Origin: Anniella stebbinsi | Taxonomy: Eukaryota > Chordata > Lepidosauria > Squamata > Anniellidae | Length of the DNA stretch: 64,000 bases | Reading direction: 5' to 3' | Assembly (NCBI GenBank): GCA_029215795.1 | Contig: JARDYH010000001.1 | Coordinates: 227,443,654 to 227,507,653 of the forward strand | In this document: positions 10,861 to 23,095 of the stretch, in pieces | How positions within the stretch are numbered: the first letter of the stretch is position 1 | Layout: each line of letters opens with the position of its first letter | Program-made: the position numbers and the translations under genes | Notes under the pieces: model-generated | The model's input: only the letters and a program-made list of their open reading frames with translations | Told to the model about the DNA's origin: nothing | Database searches by the model: none

Positions 10861-11956
10861 TAGTTAGCTCTTACTATAATTTTTCAGAATTTCAGAAAGG
10901 AATCTTGGTAGTGGATCCCCCTAAATGTTCCATGGTATAATCTCTAAATAAGAGGACAGAGACAAAGTTTTGAGCAGTCTTGTCACGCATGCTTGCAATA
11001 TTTAGCATGTTCAAGGTGCACATGCCACTGGTCATAATAGAATGCAGTGTTAAGAATGTTTACGCTCACTGATTTCTGCCTGTGTTAGATAGTGGACTTC
11101 GTGGCTGTGAGACAGTTAGATGCTGCAGAATAGGTAGGAAAAAAGGTCGACTGTACTACTTCAGACTGCAGGACAGGGATTGCATTCTTTCCTGAAGCTC
11201 CTATTTGTGAAAAGCTCTCTGTCTATAGTAAACTACTAGGGTTTACTGCCACGATTCCCCTGGATTTGTCCTGGTTTTTGTTCTATCCTGGGTGTCGGGG
11301 ATTTTCTGTAATCTTCTATGCTGTTCTGGAATTACATGCTTTCCCCTTTAAGGCCATCATACCCCCATGCTCCAATCAGGGTCTTAAAGGGGAAAGTGTG
11401 TCATTGCTGGACATTAAAAAAAAGGCCCCAATTGGAGCAGTGGGGTGGGGTGAAGCGGAGGAGGGGAAAGAACACTTTTTGGGGCCTCATTCCCCCCTGC
11501 CACTGGGTGTTGTCTTTTTTGATTTCCCAAACATGGTCACCCTAAACTAGGCTATATAGGGTAGTATCCAATGGTGATTGTCTACAGGCAGGGCAAGTGA
11601 GTGGAGTTCACACAAGGTAGCTCCACCAACCTGTCTCATTTCAGAAATGAGTGTTTCCATTCATTTTGGAGCTTGCCTCTGGAAGTGCTACATCTGTGAT
11701 GCTCAAACAGTGGGTACTGCTTGTGCAATGGAATTGGCTGGGCTGGCAGCTGGTGTAATGGAAGCAGTGGTGGTCCCACTTGTGGATGGGCAGTGTTGGA
11801 TACTGCCATTAGTCCTCTCCCTGATCTGCTAGTTTACGATATGTGCAGAGGGTTGTATTGTTTCTTTTAACATGGAGTATTCTAAAATGGTCTCTGCCAC
11901 CTGCAGTGGGACAGAGGAGAATTCTACCACTTTATTCTGCTGCATGTGTATTATCC
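10861..11956. other. no gene recognised
   Basis: A 94-codon plus frame (11266-11550) and an 84-codon frame (11578-11832) show no known motif. They lack start context or conservation evidence I could use. I see no RNA gene or terminal repeat. Confidence 0.35.
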
Positions 11957-11964
11957 TGTTTACT

Positions 11965-12284
11965 TAGGCTGACCATATGAAAAGGAGGACAGGGCTCATG
12001 TAACTTTAACAGTTGTAGAGAAAAGGGAATTTCAGCCAGCATCATTTGCATGCAATTAGTTCCTGGTGAAATTCTCTCTTCATCACAACAGTTAAAGTTG
12101 CAGGGGCTCTGCCTTCTTTTGTATCTGGTCACTCTAGTATAGTGTCTGCAACTTTAACTGTTGTGATGAAGAGGGAATTTCACCAGCAACTAATTGCATA
12201 CAAATGACACCGGCTGAAATTCCCTTTTCTCTACAACTGTTAAAGTTACATGAGTCCTGTCCTCCTTTTCATATGGTCAGCCTA
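11965..12284. mobile_element. hAT-like hairpin MITE
   Basis: A nearly palindromic 320-bp element. The left end TAGGCTGACCATATGAAAAG is matched inverted at the right end. Both arms share GGAGGACAGG, CAACTGTTAAAG and GGGAATTTCA blocks, with an internal second pair (GTGAAATTC and CATCACAACAGTTAAAG). It is flanked by a perfect 8-bp duplication TGTTTACT at 11957-11964 and 12285-12292, so hAT is the likely superfamily. No transposase is encoded. Confidence 0.85.
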
Positions 12285-12605
12285 TGTTTACTCATCAAGA
12301 ACTCTGTTTCTGGAGTGCCAATCCTTATGCCAACAAAATGGCACAATCAATGTGTAAGAGGAGCAGACTGGAAAACAGGAGGGGAGGGGGAAAGAGGAAA
12401 TGGAATGGAATATGGTGGAAGAGGGTATGGCTGGCTGGAACCCTGAAAAGGAGCACTGCAACAATTTCCCTCATTTTGATTCTATTTATGTGCATATATC
12501 TTTTTTAAAACATAGGTGCTGTGGAAACCTGAGATTTGTGTATGTGAGGAAAAAACAATAACAGCCTAGTCCCATGGGTACCGTAGCAATTAGACACAAG
12601 GGGGG

Positions 12606-12675
12606 CTTCTTCTTCTTCTTCTTCTTCTTCTTCTTCTTCTTCTTCTTCTTCTTCTTCTTCTTCTTCTTCTTCTTC
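12606..12675. repeat. (TTC)n / (GAA)n microsatellite
   Basis: About 23 uninterrupted TTC units. The minus strand gives a run of glutamate codons inside an 82-codon frame, which is an artefact of the repeat and not a protein. Confidence 0.95.
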
Positions 12676-12973
12676 GCATGTCACTTTAACCTTGAAAATC
12701 AGCTTGGATGTTTTGGGGCCTGTGAAGTTTGAGGAAGTTGTTGCTATAAGCAAAGAGGAATGAGGACGAGATCTTTATTTGGCAATTGGGCAGAATGTCA
12801 GCAACACGAAATGTAGACTGTGTGCCCAAGGGGACAGAAATACATGCGTTTTGGAAAAGCTGCTGAAGCCTGCTCTGAGATCAGGTCACAGAGTGGGAAA
12901 TAAATAAATGATTTAAATTGCTAATAAAAGGGGGGGAAACACGCAGATATGTCCTTCATTTGTATAGATTAGC

Positions 12974-13430
12974 CAGGGATACCCAACATTTTAGGTTGGT
13001 AGGCACATTTGGAATTTTGAAGGAGTGTCATGGATGCTCTCACAAAATGGCTGCCATGGGGTTGCTTGCCCATTCTTAAAATGGCTGCCATGGTGGACAT
13101 GGCTGGTCACAAAACAATAGACCAGTAGACAAATGAGTGACCCAGTAGACAAACTAAAGAAAAGTAACATGCCCAATTACGAGGCAAAGGTGGGGTCTGA
13201 GCTCCAAAACACAAAGCCACTCTTTTGTCCCCAAATAAAGATGGTGCTGGATGGGAGCCCTTCACTTTGCAGCATGCCAACTTCCCAGTGAAAGAGGAAA
13301 TTGGTTTTAAAAAATATCAAGAAATGAACCAAAAATCAGGAGGAGCGGGGAACTTTGTTGGCGGCAAGAGAGCTGCCTTAAGGCACATTGGTGCCCAAAG
13401 GCACCACACTGGCGACACCAGAGCAAGGTT
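12974..13430. mobile_element. possible DNA-transposon relic
   Basis: The left end CCAGGGATACCCAAC, two copies of AAAATGGCTGCCATGG in the body, and a right end with TGGTGCCCAAAGGCACCAC resemble a degraded hAT-type repeat known from reptiles. No target duplication was found, so boundaries are approximate. Confidence 0.3.
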
Positions 13431-15676
13431 ATTTAGAACCACATAATTGAAGAGAAGACTTGACTTGAGTCTTCTGTAATTTAGTCCCCACCCCCTCCAA
13501 AATCCCTGTGGTCCATGACTGCTTGGGGTGGTCAACAAACCAGAACTCTGTGGTCAAGAATCTCACCCAAATAAAGTATCAAAAAAGGGGATCAGTTATT
13601 AAAATTTACTGGGTCATGTTATGACTTTTAAAGCAGGGGCTTTACCAGGCCCTCACCTTCTCTCTCAATGAGACTAGTAGGTTCTTCCCACTCTACCTGA
13701 CTAGCTTGTTTCCCGAACTTGCATGGGCATATCTGAGATCCACCAGATCAAGAGAGAATGCAACAGCTTTAAAGGACAGATCCTACTCAGGGATAAATTT
13801 GCAAATTTTTACTAAGTGTTTTGGGCTCCAAGAATTAATGTATATGGGTTGTGGTCCCTGAAACACTTCTCAAGTATTTCAGGGACCACAAAGTGGCCCC
13901 GCAAAATTTATATTTATTGCTCAAATAGTATTAGAGAATAACAAACTATGCAATGATACGACAAGCAAAACTACATACAATGCAATTAAGATGACTAGAA
14001 GCATAATAGAAATCATGGCTAGCATATTTCTTAGTAAAATTACAGGCCTGTTCCTCTGAACCAACAAAGCAGTCATCGTCAAGATCTTATAGTTACCTAT
14101 CTGGCAAGTATGATTTGAAGAGCTTAGGTACTCATGTTTGGTAGGCTTCTCATTCTCCCAGGATTTCTCTGGGCAATCAGATCAAACACTCACTTTTTAT
14201 AACTCCTATGTGGGTGACCTCATCCTAAGTTTTGGACCTAGTCACACCTCTGTTCCTGTTTCTCTCAATGTAGCTAGTTTGCTATTGACACCAGTAACAG
14301 CTAGATGAAGACATCCCTGCTAAATTAAGCAGCTTTCTGCTTCCGGTATGTAACCAGCCCACTTGTGGTGCCATTCCTTCCATTCCGGGAATGCTTTCCA
14401 TTACTGCCAGTTATCTCACAACACAGACAGAACTATTCAGAACTATCACTGATCACTTACAGTTAGCATACACAGGTTATAAGGAATAGCACTTCTGTGA
14501 AATACAATGAATTCTTATCAACAACGCACTCTGTGACATTCATACTTTGTGACATCGGAACCTGCTTTAATGCAATCATAGCATCCAAGTCAGAATGCAT
14601 GAGAGCAATTTTATCTTAACGTGGATAGCAATTTGAGTGCCTTTGGCTTTCAAGGGATCCATTGTATCTTCCGGGGTAGTTTGTATTAGGCCTCCTACCA
14701 TCCAGACGGAGAGTCGAAGGGGGCTGAGAAGTGAGATTTCTTGGCTACCTTTGCTACTGTCAACACCACAGAGAAAGTTCAAATACAGGTTCTTACCTGT
14801 GCTTAGTAAGATTCATCCTTAGTTTTTCACCATTTGTATCTAAGTCTTATCCTGCCTGATTCATTGCCTTCAGCTCCTCAGACAACAAACTGGATGAGAT
14901 GGTGTCAGTAACTTGAGTCATATTTGAATTCCAGAGATCAATCAAGGTGCAAACAGTACTATGGTTCATATGGACAGGAAAATCCATTCAGATTCAAAAT
15001 CTGGTGGGGCCTAGGGTGGCCATGTGCCCTCTTTATTTTTCATTTATATATTTGACTTGTACCCTGCCTTTCTACCAAGAAGATGACACTCAAGGCAGCC
15101 TTTTACAGAGGACAGTCCTCAATTTGAAGGGCTGCCCTCTATTTTGAAGCACTGTGCAGTCCAAGTCCGGTTTGAAGAACCATTAGAGGGCCAAGCTGGG
15201 GCCTTGAAGCTGCCCATCCAGAGTTACCACCTGGATAGCGGACTGAGCAGGCACAAACGTTACCTGGTCACAGTCTTCCCAACTGTGATGAGAGGTGTAC
15301 TGTATTTCTATTTAAATTATAGTAATTCTTTTTAATTTTTCCTTTATGCATATCAGTGAGGACATACAAATGTTATGCTACCCTACACAAACCTCTAATT
15401 TGGCAAACCATTTCCTCCTATAAGGGCCAATTTAGGGAACATGGGTAATAGTCATTGCCAGAGTTATCCTCCATGAATTTTTCCAATCCTTAAAAAAAAC
15501 AAAAAAAACATGCACACACACAAATATTTAAACCAGTGGTCAATGTCACACTTTATGGCAGTGCATGGAATAGGTGGAGTCAGAGGAAGTCAACAAAAGC
15601 CTTTGCTTATTCTATAAATGGTTTCATTTTCTTTTAGGTGACTGTGGCTTAATAGCACCCCAACACCCATGTAAGT
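13431..15676. other. no gene recognised; LINE-tail-like patch
   Basis: Mostly unremarkable sequence. Around 15035-15095 there is a short LINE-tail-like patch (CCCTGCCTTTCTACCAAG) apparently inserted in a repeat containing GGACAGTCCTC. Short frames of 60-73 codons lack motifs. Confidence 0.3.
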
Positions 15677-15811
15677 GGGTTGGGCCCAGATTTATTCATA
15701 CTTAGAGTAGAGCCATTAAAACCAATGGGATTTAGGGTAGTCAAGACTAGCTTACGTTTCATTGATTTGGGTGGGTCTATTCTAAGTACGACTAAATCTG
15801 CATCTAACCCA
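15677..15811. repeat. palindromic MITE
   Basis: The ends GGGTTGGGCCCAGATTTA and TAAATCTGCATCTAACCC are inverted copies. The interior pairs CTTAGAGTAGAGCCATT with TGGGTGGGTCTATTCTAAG, and CAATGGGATTTAG with ACGTTTCATTG. About 135 bp with no coding content. Confidence 0.65.
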
Positions 15812-17211
15812 TATATACTGTGCATACTATTTCAGAGCGCCTTTATCCACAGACTGCAGATCTGTAACTATGAGCAACAGGATGTATTCACCCACCAACG
15901 ATGCTTGATGCCGCTCCAGCCTGTTAATGCTCCTGCTGCTCCTTCTGTACAAGAATGAGAGGGATGTAAGGGAAAGCGGTCTATTTGGGCAGGTGGCAGT
16001 CCAGGAGGTGGGCGGCATGAGAGAGGACCACGTCATCCTGGTGCAGTTCGGCTTACAAAGAATAGCTTGCTTTGCATGCAGCGAGAGACGTGGTCTTGGT
16101 TTCCCATTTTAATAAAAACTATATATGCATGCATGTTAGATTTTGTAACAGTTAAATGCCATGCCAGCCCCCAAGCAAGTTAATAATGTACGTTCTCCAT
16201 ATGCTACTTAATCTAAAGTTTGTGTGTGTGTGTGTGTGTGTATTTGTTAAAAGAGCCAATTTCATACATGGTGGATGCTGAGTAACTGCGTGAGTGCATT
16301 TTGTGCCATGTTATTGAATGTCTTTGTAACTATATATTGTACAGTGCAAGCAAGTACCCCGTAACAAATTAATATTCTGCATAAAGGGTTATCTTTTTTT
16401 TTTTTTTTTTTAAAGGAAAAAAACCTGAAAAGAAATCTCTGCTTTGAAACAGTAAGTTATGTGTGATGCTCTACCCCCACACTATTATGTACGGAGACTG
16501 AATACTGCTAAAATAATATAACTTAGTGCAGCTTTGTGTGTGTGTGTGTGTGTGTTTAAGATAAATTAAGCTGTAACCTGTGACCAATCCACCAGGGAGA
16601 TCTCCTGCACAGGCCTCATCGAAAGGAATGAGAGCACCATACAATCACTATCCAGTGGACCTTGTGCAAGAGAACTTCCTGCTGGCTCAGATTCACAGTC
16701 ATTATGCTGAAGATTAGTAGAAAGGCAGGGCAATCCTACATAAAGAGTTGAAATGCTCTGAGGTTGGCGCATCAGACATATCCAAAGCCCTGATGGTCTT
16801 CTGCTGGCATGGCAGGAGGGAGGAATGGTGTTCTCTTCCTTTAAGTTTGTTTGCTGCCACTGCCCCCCTCCCCAATTATTTCTCTCGCATTGCTAGCAAT
16901 GGAAATTATTTACACCAGCCCCAGGGGCTGGCATAACTTTCATTCTATATTGGGGGCATGTTCAACGACTGGGAGGCCTTTAGATCTTGCAGATCCAGAT
17001 CTTCCGTGATCCACTCCTTTTTCACATCTCCCGATGTCAGAGTTTTGATGTTAGAGAGGTGAGTGATGTGGATTCCCCCCCCCCCCCCCAAATCAGGGGC
17101 TGGATTTCCTCTTCTGTTAGATTTTCTGTCTGGATCTCCTTCCCTGAGGTCAGATGCCCTCCCCGGGCATCTGTTAAAAATTGTCAAAAACTGTATCCCT
17201 ATCTGCATGAA
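15812..17211. other. no gene recognised; several simple repeats
   Basis: Contains (TG)n at 16220-16241 and 16535-16555, poly-T at 16394-16411 and poly-C at 17076-17089. Open frames of 60-92 codons have no recognisable motifs. Confidence 0.4.
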
Positions 17212-17214
17212 TAA

Positions 17215-17569
17215 GGTCCCCTCTACAAGGATTCGCTTTTGCGCCTGGTTAGGCGATTATGCGCATAATCGCTGAAGTGCATTTACGCCTAATCCCTCTG
17301 CACGAGAGGTGGCGAGAGGCGGCGAAGCGCATTAACAGATGTCCAAAATGCGCTTTACAAGTAGTTAATGCGCATAAGCGCTTATTCACACAGTCAAAAT
17401 GCGCTTTAACGGACAGAGCAAAATAAAACTCGCGATTTAACGCGCATTCAATAATGCGCATAATCGGGGAGATAACACGCCTCTACGCCCGATTTGCGCT
17501 CCGTTCTTGTAGAGGTAATTTTTTTAATGCGCCTTGAAGGAGCTTTAAATGCCTCTTGTAGAGGCACCC
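17215..17569. mobile_element. Harbinger-like MITE, copy 2
   Basis: 355 bp with GGTCCCCTCTACAAG at the left and CTTGTAGAGGCACCC at the right, flanked by TAA at 17212-17214 and 17570-17572. The interior is rich in ATGCGCATAATCG and GCGCTTTA(A/C) words that also form internal inverted pairs. No transposase. Confidence 0.8.
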
Positions 17570-17610
17570 TAATAGAACAGTTTTGGACTTAAATCACCAA
17601 ACAGATTCAA

Positions 17611-17804
17611 GGAACATAGGATGCTGCCTTACACGGATCCAGACCACGAGTCCATCTTGCTCAGCATTGTCAACAGTGACTGGCAGCAGTTCTCCAGGGT
17701 TTCAGGCAGGAACTTTTCCTTGCCCTGTGTGGAGAAACTAGGGGTTAAACCTGGGATGTTCTGCATGCAAAGCAGGTGCTCTACCACTGATCTCCAGCTC
17801 CTCG
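17611..17804 (-). mobile_element. tRNA-Ala-derived SINE, antisense
   Basis: Read on the minus strand: A-box-like GATCAGTGGTAGAGCACC, then CTGCTTTGCATGCAG (tRNA-Ala TGC anticodon stem-loop), then the B-box region CCCAGGTTTAACCCC. The SINE body follows (CCTGAAACCCTGGAGAAC, TGACTGTTG) with its GACTCGTGG end. A stronger sense copy is at 54398-54590. Confidence 0.7.
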
Positions 17805-19190
17805 CTGATCTCAGGGATTGGGTAGGTACATGTGGGAGGAGGCGATTCTTCATCCCAATGGCTTTGAAAATAAGGAGTAAATTTAAAAACAATAATAATG
17901 CAATCATGTTTAGAAATGCAATGATAATCTTAGGCACATTTGCATGGGAACAAATCCATACGTTAAAAATAGCCTTACTGGATCAGACCAAAATTTCATC
18001 TAGTTCTGTTTCGAGGCTGATTTATAATTAGTTGTGTGCTAAGGTATAATTGTTCCATATCATGTATGATGCTACAGCAACTGGTTATGACCTGGATTCA
18101 TTTTAAACTCCCATACTTTCTAACCACCTTGGTCTGGAGACCTCGGGTGTGTATGTGTGTGAAACGTTTGGGGCCACTCCCTGCTTCGTCTTGGGTATGG
18201 TACAAAATGGATATGGTGTGTGTGTGTGTGAGTGTGTGTGTTCCCAATGTCTTGGTTGTGCAGAGGTTGACTGCATTTCTGCTTTACATGGAGCTTGTTG
18301 GGAAAGTTGCATTTCATTTGCTATTTCTTCCTGACCAGGTTATATAATTGCTGAATTGTTTGAGCTTCTGGAGACGAACTATACACGCACTGTCCTGGAA
18401 ACTGTTCTTCTGGGGGACGATTATGGGTTGCTGATGTCCCCTTATATTGTACTGTACCTGTATTTTGTTCATTCTTATAGCAGCTCTAACTGAATCTATA
18501 ATGTTTTTAAAGCTGTTCTAAAAGTCTGTCTACCATTTCCCCCAAAGTTTTCTTCCCCTGTGAAAGAGGCTTTCGTTATGGTAAATACATTCTCAGAGTG
18601 CTTTAGAATTTTCTTCTTGTGGTGCTGTTTCTCACTTTATCATTGTGAGATGGCTAAACTGTGCATGTTTCTTCCTATTTTGCATCTCTCCATTCCTCTG
18701 CTGCCTCCCAGACTGTCCACATTTCCTGTTCTGAAAAAGCCCTGTGGGGGGAGGAGTTACTTCAACCCTGAAACTACCCATGAGAATTTCACCATTTTTT
18801 TCCTCTTGCTCAGAAATTTTCTTCAAAAACAATTTATTTTCTGTCAACTAGAATGAGAATGGTCAAACAAAGTGTGGAAGAAATGTTTGACACAGACAAG
18901 TTTACTAGTTTAAATATTGTTGTATTGGCTGTAATTTTGAACTAAACTGAACTATAGTATTTGTTGTGATTCCTCACCTACACCACTGTGTGAACTCAGA
19001 AAGCAGCATTAGTCAGAGAACCTTGGAGGATATTTCAACTCTGATTAGGATTCTTTTGGTAATATGTGTGATTATTTAATTGCATTTTTTAAAACAACAA
19101 CAACGATGATTCTTGTTTTCTTCCAGCATGGCTCAGTAGTTTAGTGGCTTAGAAAATCCTTATTTCATACCTTGCCTCACTGCCACAAAT
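17805..19190. other. no gene recognised; SINE-tail scrap, (TG)n
   Basis: At 17960-18015 a scrap TTACTGGATCAGACCAAA looks like the antisense end of a SINE. (TG)n occurs at 18216-18240. The frames of 98-103 codons here have no motifs. Confidence 0.35.
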
Positions 19191-20690
19191 TTATTAATGA
19201 ATGAAATTTATTTCCCACATTTCCAACATAAATGTTGCTCACAGCTACTAATGAAAATAAAATTGAGATTTAAACTAGGGGTGTGCACTGGATCGGGTCC
19301 AATCCACGATCCGGATCTGATCCAGGGGAAATCGGATACAATTATCCGATTTCCGATCACCCCGCAGGATCGTTCGATCCAATCCGATCTGATCTGGAAA
19401 GGACGCGATCCAGATCGGAATGGATCGGAGAATCGGCAGGCGCCCGCCGATGGAAGCGGACAGCGGGGGAGGGGGGGCTTCCCTGGCAGGGCTGTCCGAT
19501 TCCATCGGTGGGTGCCAACAGGCGCCCACCGATGGAAGCAGACAGCCGGCCAGGTGAGGATCGGGGGGGAGGGAGGGGGTCCCACTTACCTTCCAGGGAC
19601 GTCCGCTCCCCTCCGCTGCTGGCCGCTACTGCGAGCAGGCTTCGCGGCCTGCCCCTAGGTAGCACGCCAGGTGATGTCATCACCTGGCGTGCTACTCAGG
19701 AGCAGGCTGCGAAGCCTGCTCACAGTAGTGGCCAGCAGCGGAGGGGAGTGGACGTCCCCGGAAGGTAAGCAGGGGGGGAGGGGGGAGGGGGCCCATGGCC
19801 CGCTTACCTTCCGGGGCCGTTCGCTCCCCTCCACCGCTGGCCGCTACTGTGAGCAGGCTTCACAGGCTGCCTCTGAGTAGTGTGCCAGGTGATGACATCA
19901 CCTGGTGCGCTACCTAGGGGCAGGCCACCCCCCCCCGGGCCATCTGCTTCCATCCGCTGGCACCCGCGGGTGCCAGCGGATGGAAGCAGATGGCCCCGGG
20001 TGGTAAGGAGCACGGGGGAGGGGGCTTACCTGCCGGGGCCATCCACAGCGGATGGCCCTGGGAGGTAAGAACCGTGAGGGGGGAGGAGGGAGTTAGGCCC
20101 CCCCACTCACCCGCCACCATTTTTCCCCATAGACTTGCATTGGGGGAAAGCTTTCTTTCCCTCAATGCAAGTCTATGGGAAAAACAAAAATGGCGGCCGA
20201 TCCAAAAATCGGATGTCCGATTTTTGGATCGGGATCGGGTCCGATCTGATCCGAGGGACCTCCGTTTTTGTCCTGAACGATCCAGGACGATCTCAGAGGT
20301 CCTGATCCGGGTCCCGATCCGATCCGGGGGGTCCGTGCACACCCCTAATTTAAACAAAACTTAATGAAAACGTAACATAAAAACAGGTAAATAAAAATAC
20401 AATTCTAAACACAACAATAAAAGAAATAAGCAACACCAGTCCATTAAAAAAGCACTTCAGCAGCAGACCAGCTCACATGTCAAAGGCCTGCCTGAATAAA
20501 AGTGCCTTTGCTGGCAGAAGGACAACAGATAGTGAGGCAACCTAGCCTCCCTTGGCATAGAGTCCCCGAGCTTGGGAGCCACCACCAAGAAGGCCCCCAC
20601 CAACTATGCCTCCAATGGCAGTGGGACCAAGCAGAAGGCCTCCCCTGAAGATCTTAAAACCTGTGCAGGCTAATATTGGAGAACTAGGCA
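19191..20690 (-). mobile_element. LINE 3' region, antisense, interrupted
   Basis: The left edge (AATGAATGAAATTTATTTCC) is the complement of a LINE tail, and 20356-20690 carries an antisense LINE 3'UTR-like text (CCGAGCTTGGGAGCCACCAC, CCTCCCCTGAAGATCTTAAA). The two parts are separated by the 19276-20347 hAT-like element and rejoin at the duplicated 8-bp site, so they were once continuous. Confidence 0.45.
19276..20347. mobile_element. GC-rich foldback hAT-like element, copy 1
   Basis: Perfect 13-bp terminal inverted repeats TAGGGGTGTGCAC / GTGCACACCCCTA are flanked by the 8-bp duplication ATTTAAAC (19268-19275 and 20348-20355). Subterminal zones (19290-19430 and 20205-20335) are packed with GATCCGGATC-type words. 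The centre holds long hairpins, two of them centred on TGATGTCATCA (19677) and TGATGACATCA (19895). Another hairpin pairs CCCCATAGACTTGCATTG with CAATGCAAGTCTATGGG (20126-20180). The 100-160 codon frames across it on both strands are by-products of GC-rich inverted repeats. No transposase. Related copies: 32334-32897 and 56460-58270. Confidence 0.85.
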
Positions 20691-21384
20691 GGAAGTGTTC
20701 TGGCAAGCACCAGTCCTCTGTTTGTAAGATGAGGATAACTGAGATAATGTTTGTGAGGCACTTTGAGGGTTCAGAGTGCTCTATAAATGCTTTAGTGCTG
20801 CTATTTTTTATATGACTAGGAATCGTACTAGGAAAACTAAACACATATTTGCTGAAAAAACTTTTAATAACATTAAGAGAAATCTGGATCTGGTTACCCT
20901 CAGAAGTGAGGTTCTCTCTTATACGTGTCAAGATCTTTTTCTCGAGAACTTGCCAAAATGTTCTTCTGAGCTGCTGCTTTTAGAAACATCCTTGTCTATT
21001 TTTCCTAAACGGGTATAGGGATCATTTTCTGTTTGAAGGCTCGATTTCTGTTCTGTGCAGATTGCGAGAGTGGCCAATATCTCTTTATATATGCTCTTGG
21101 AAGGATCTGAACAGAAATAGTTAGCTCCATCTGTAGGAAGAAAGAGGGAATTGAAACAAATGGCTTTTTAATAACAATATTCAAATTTTGATCCAGACAA
21201 CTGTTATATTGGGGCATTTTGGGATGGATGAATTACCCATGGTGAATATAAGTTAAAGGTAGCAGTCTAGAAAAGTAATTTTAAAAAATGACTGAAACTA
21301 ATGAATATTTTATCAAAAAAGTGGAGTTACTTATGCCTATTAAAAGCGCAATCCTATGGGCCCGGGGAAGATGCTGGTTGCCTC
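20691..21384. other. no gene recognised
   Basis: AT-rich. Frames of 70-80 codons have no motifs. The patch TGAGGCACTTTGAGGGTTC...TATAAATGC near 20755-20790 resembles a LINE 3' tail. Confidence 0.35.
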
Positions 21385-21642
21385 AAGGCACATGACCTGC
21401 CGGAGGAGACTCGTCAACTTAACAGTCTTTGAGAATTTAAGAAAGCTATAAAGACTGTTCTCTTCCGGCAGGCATATCCAGTGGAATTTTAGAATCTTTT
21501 TAGAATGTTTTTAGGATGTTTTAATACAGTTTTAATAATGTGTGTCATGTTTTGGTCAGTTTTATGTATTTTATCATATTGTTATTCCCCGCCTCAATCC
21601 AAACGGAGAGGCGGGTAAGAAATAAATAAATTATTATTATCA

Positions 21643-21687
<45 letters not shown>

Positions 21688-21690
21688 CCC
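21385..21690 (+). mobile_element. L2-like LINE 3' end with (ATT)n tail
   Basis: The final codons of an L2-type ORF2 are visible as FKKAIKTVLFRQAYP (about 21435-21480). A T-rich 3'UTR follows, then the tail motif CCCCGCCTCAATCC / GAGAGGCGGGTAAGAAATAA. An (ATT)n run of about 55 bp ends it at 21631-21685. Confidence 0.6.
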
Positions 21691-21719
21691 TGCATGTGGC
21701 AAGGTCCTCTGGAGCTTGT

Positions 21720-22881
21720 AGTCTGACTGTGGTATTCACGACGGACGGCTTCTGTGCTGTTTCCGCAAGATGAGCTCCTCGCTTCTCGATGGGCCGCTTA
21801 TGCTACAGAAGCAGTAGCGTAAGCTGGGGGGGACCTCTTCATCGGAGTGCTCCCTCAAAATGGCCCCCCTCTGCATGGCCCTGAAGGTGGCATAGGCCCT
21901 TTTTGCACCAGCTATTTTTCGAGGGGCTGCCGCTGCCTGCTCGCGGAGAGTCTGCATGATGCACAGATGCCTGGTCAACCAGCTTTCAGAACAAGCACGA
22001 TCTTTTAAAAATTCATAGAAAATCAAGGGTTTGAGCAATTGCTCTGATTTTTTTTCACAAATGACCAGCCAGATCCCATCTTCAATGTCCCACAAGTTTC
22101 AAGTTTTTATCTTTAAAAATGAAGATGTTACAGTGGGGAGGGGCTTTTGGGGGATTCCTTATAACTTTTTAATTTGAAAAGATAGAGACATTAAACTTTT
22201 TTGACATTGCAGATTAGATCTTGCTAGTCCTGGCTCCCCAAGTTTCATGTCATTATCATTTCAAACAAAAAAGTTATGCACACGTTTCCCCCAGTGCAAG
22301 CCTATGGGGAAAAAAAGCAGACAACAAGATGACAGCATGGAGGCCCGGTCAACCAGCTGTCAATAAAGTTGCATGATCTTTAATAAATTCATATAAAATC
22401 GAGGGTTGGAGAGTTCAATCTCAAATTTCATACACATGTCTAGCACATGTTGCTACACATATGTGCCAAATTTCAGATCAATCCCTCCACCCCTGTATTT
22501 TATATTAATTTTTTTAAGATCCTGCAACTTTTTGACAGGTCTGAATGAATGCACGTGGCGAGCTGTCATTCTGACCTGTCAGAACTTAAATGATCTTTAA
22601 TAAATTCATATAAAATCGAGGGTTGGAGGGATCGATCTCAAATTTCATACACATACTTAGGCATACTCCATAAGCATTGTGACCAAGTTTCAAGCCTGTA
22701 ACTTTGAAAATACAGAAGTTATAGGCATTTTTTTCTTAAAAAGTCAGCTTTATAGGGCACAATGGGGCTGCATATTAAATATCGATACGATTTACCTCTG
22801 ATATAATCCGATCCGAATTTTTTTTAAAAAGTGATTTCCGATAGCGATATGATATGATAATTTTGGGTGTGTACACCCCTA
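21720..22881. mobile_element. internally repeated element with hAT-like right end
   Basis: The right end GTGTACACCCCTA is nearly identical to the GC-rich hAT-like elements of this window and abuts GTTTTAAC. The interior holds three direct copies of a unit with ATTCATATAAAATCGAGGG (about 22008, 22384, 22599) and CAAATTTCATACACAT. It also has the CAAGCCTATGGGGAAAA block that the GC-rich family carries as CCCATAGACTTGCATTG. I could not find the left terminal repeat, so the start is a guess. Confidence 0.4.
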
Positions 22882-22886
22882 GTTTT

Positions 22887-23095
22887 AACCTATAAAGCCT
22901 TACATGGGTTGGGACTGCAATGCCTGATGGAATGCCTCTCACGACATGAAACTACCCGTACATTACACTCAACATCTAAGGTCCTCTGGGTGTCTACTCC
23001 GAGGGAAGCTTGGAGGATGGCAACAAGGGGGAGGGGCTTCTCTGTGGTGGTTAGTGAATGATCTCCCCAATGAGGCCTGTCTGGCAGCTATTTAG
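22887..23095 (+). pseudogene. L2-like LINE ORF2 C-terminal fragment
   Basis: The plus-strand frame reads TYKALHGLGLQCLMECL, then STPREAWRMATRGRGFSVV and, after a frame change, NDLPNEACLAAI. This order (YKALHGL, then arginine-rich segment, then FSV and NDLP) is the C-terminal end of L2/CR1-like ORF2. It sits directly at the right end of the preceding hAT-like element, which probably inserted into it. Confidence 0.6.

Noticed and set aside
12505..12753. 82-codon frame with a poly-glutamate run
   Set aside because: The run is the (TTC)n microsatellite read on the minus strand.
19197..20364. Several overlapping 100-160 codon frames on both strands
   Set aside because: They lie in GC-rich inverted repeats of the hAT-like element and mirror each other across strands, so they are composition artefacts.
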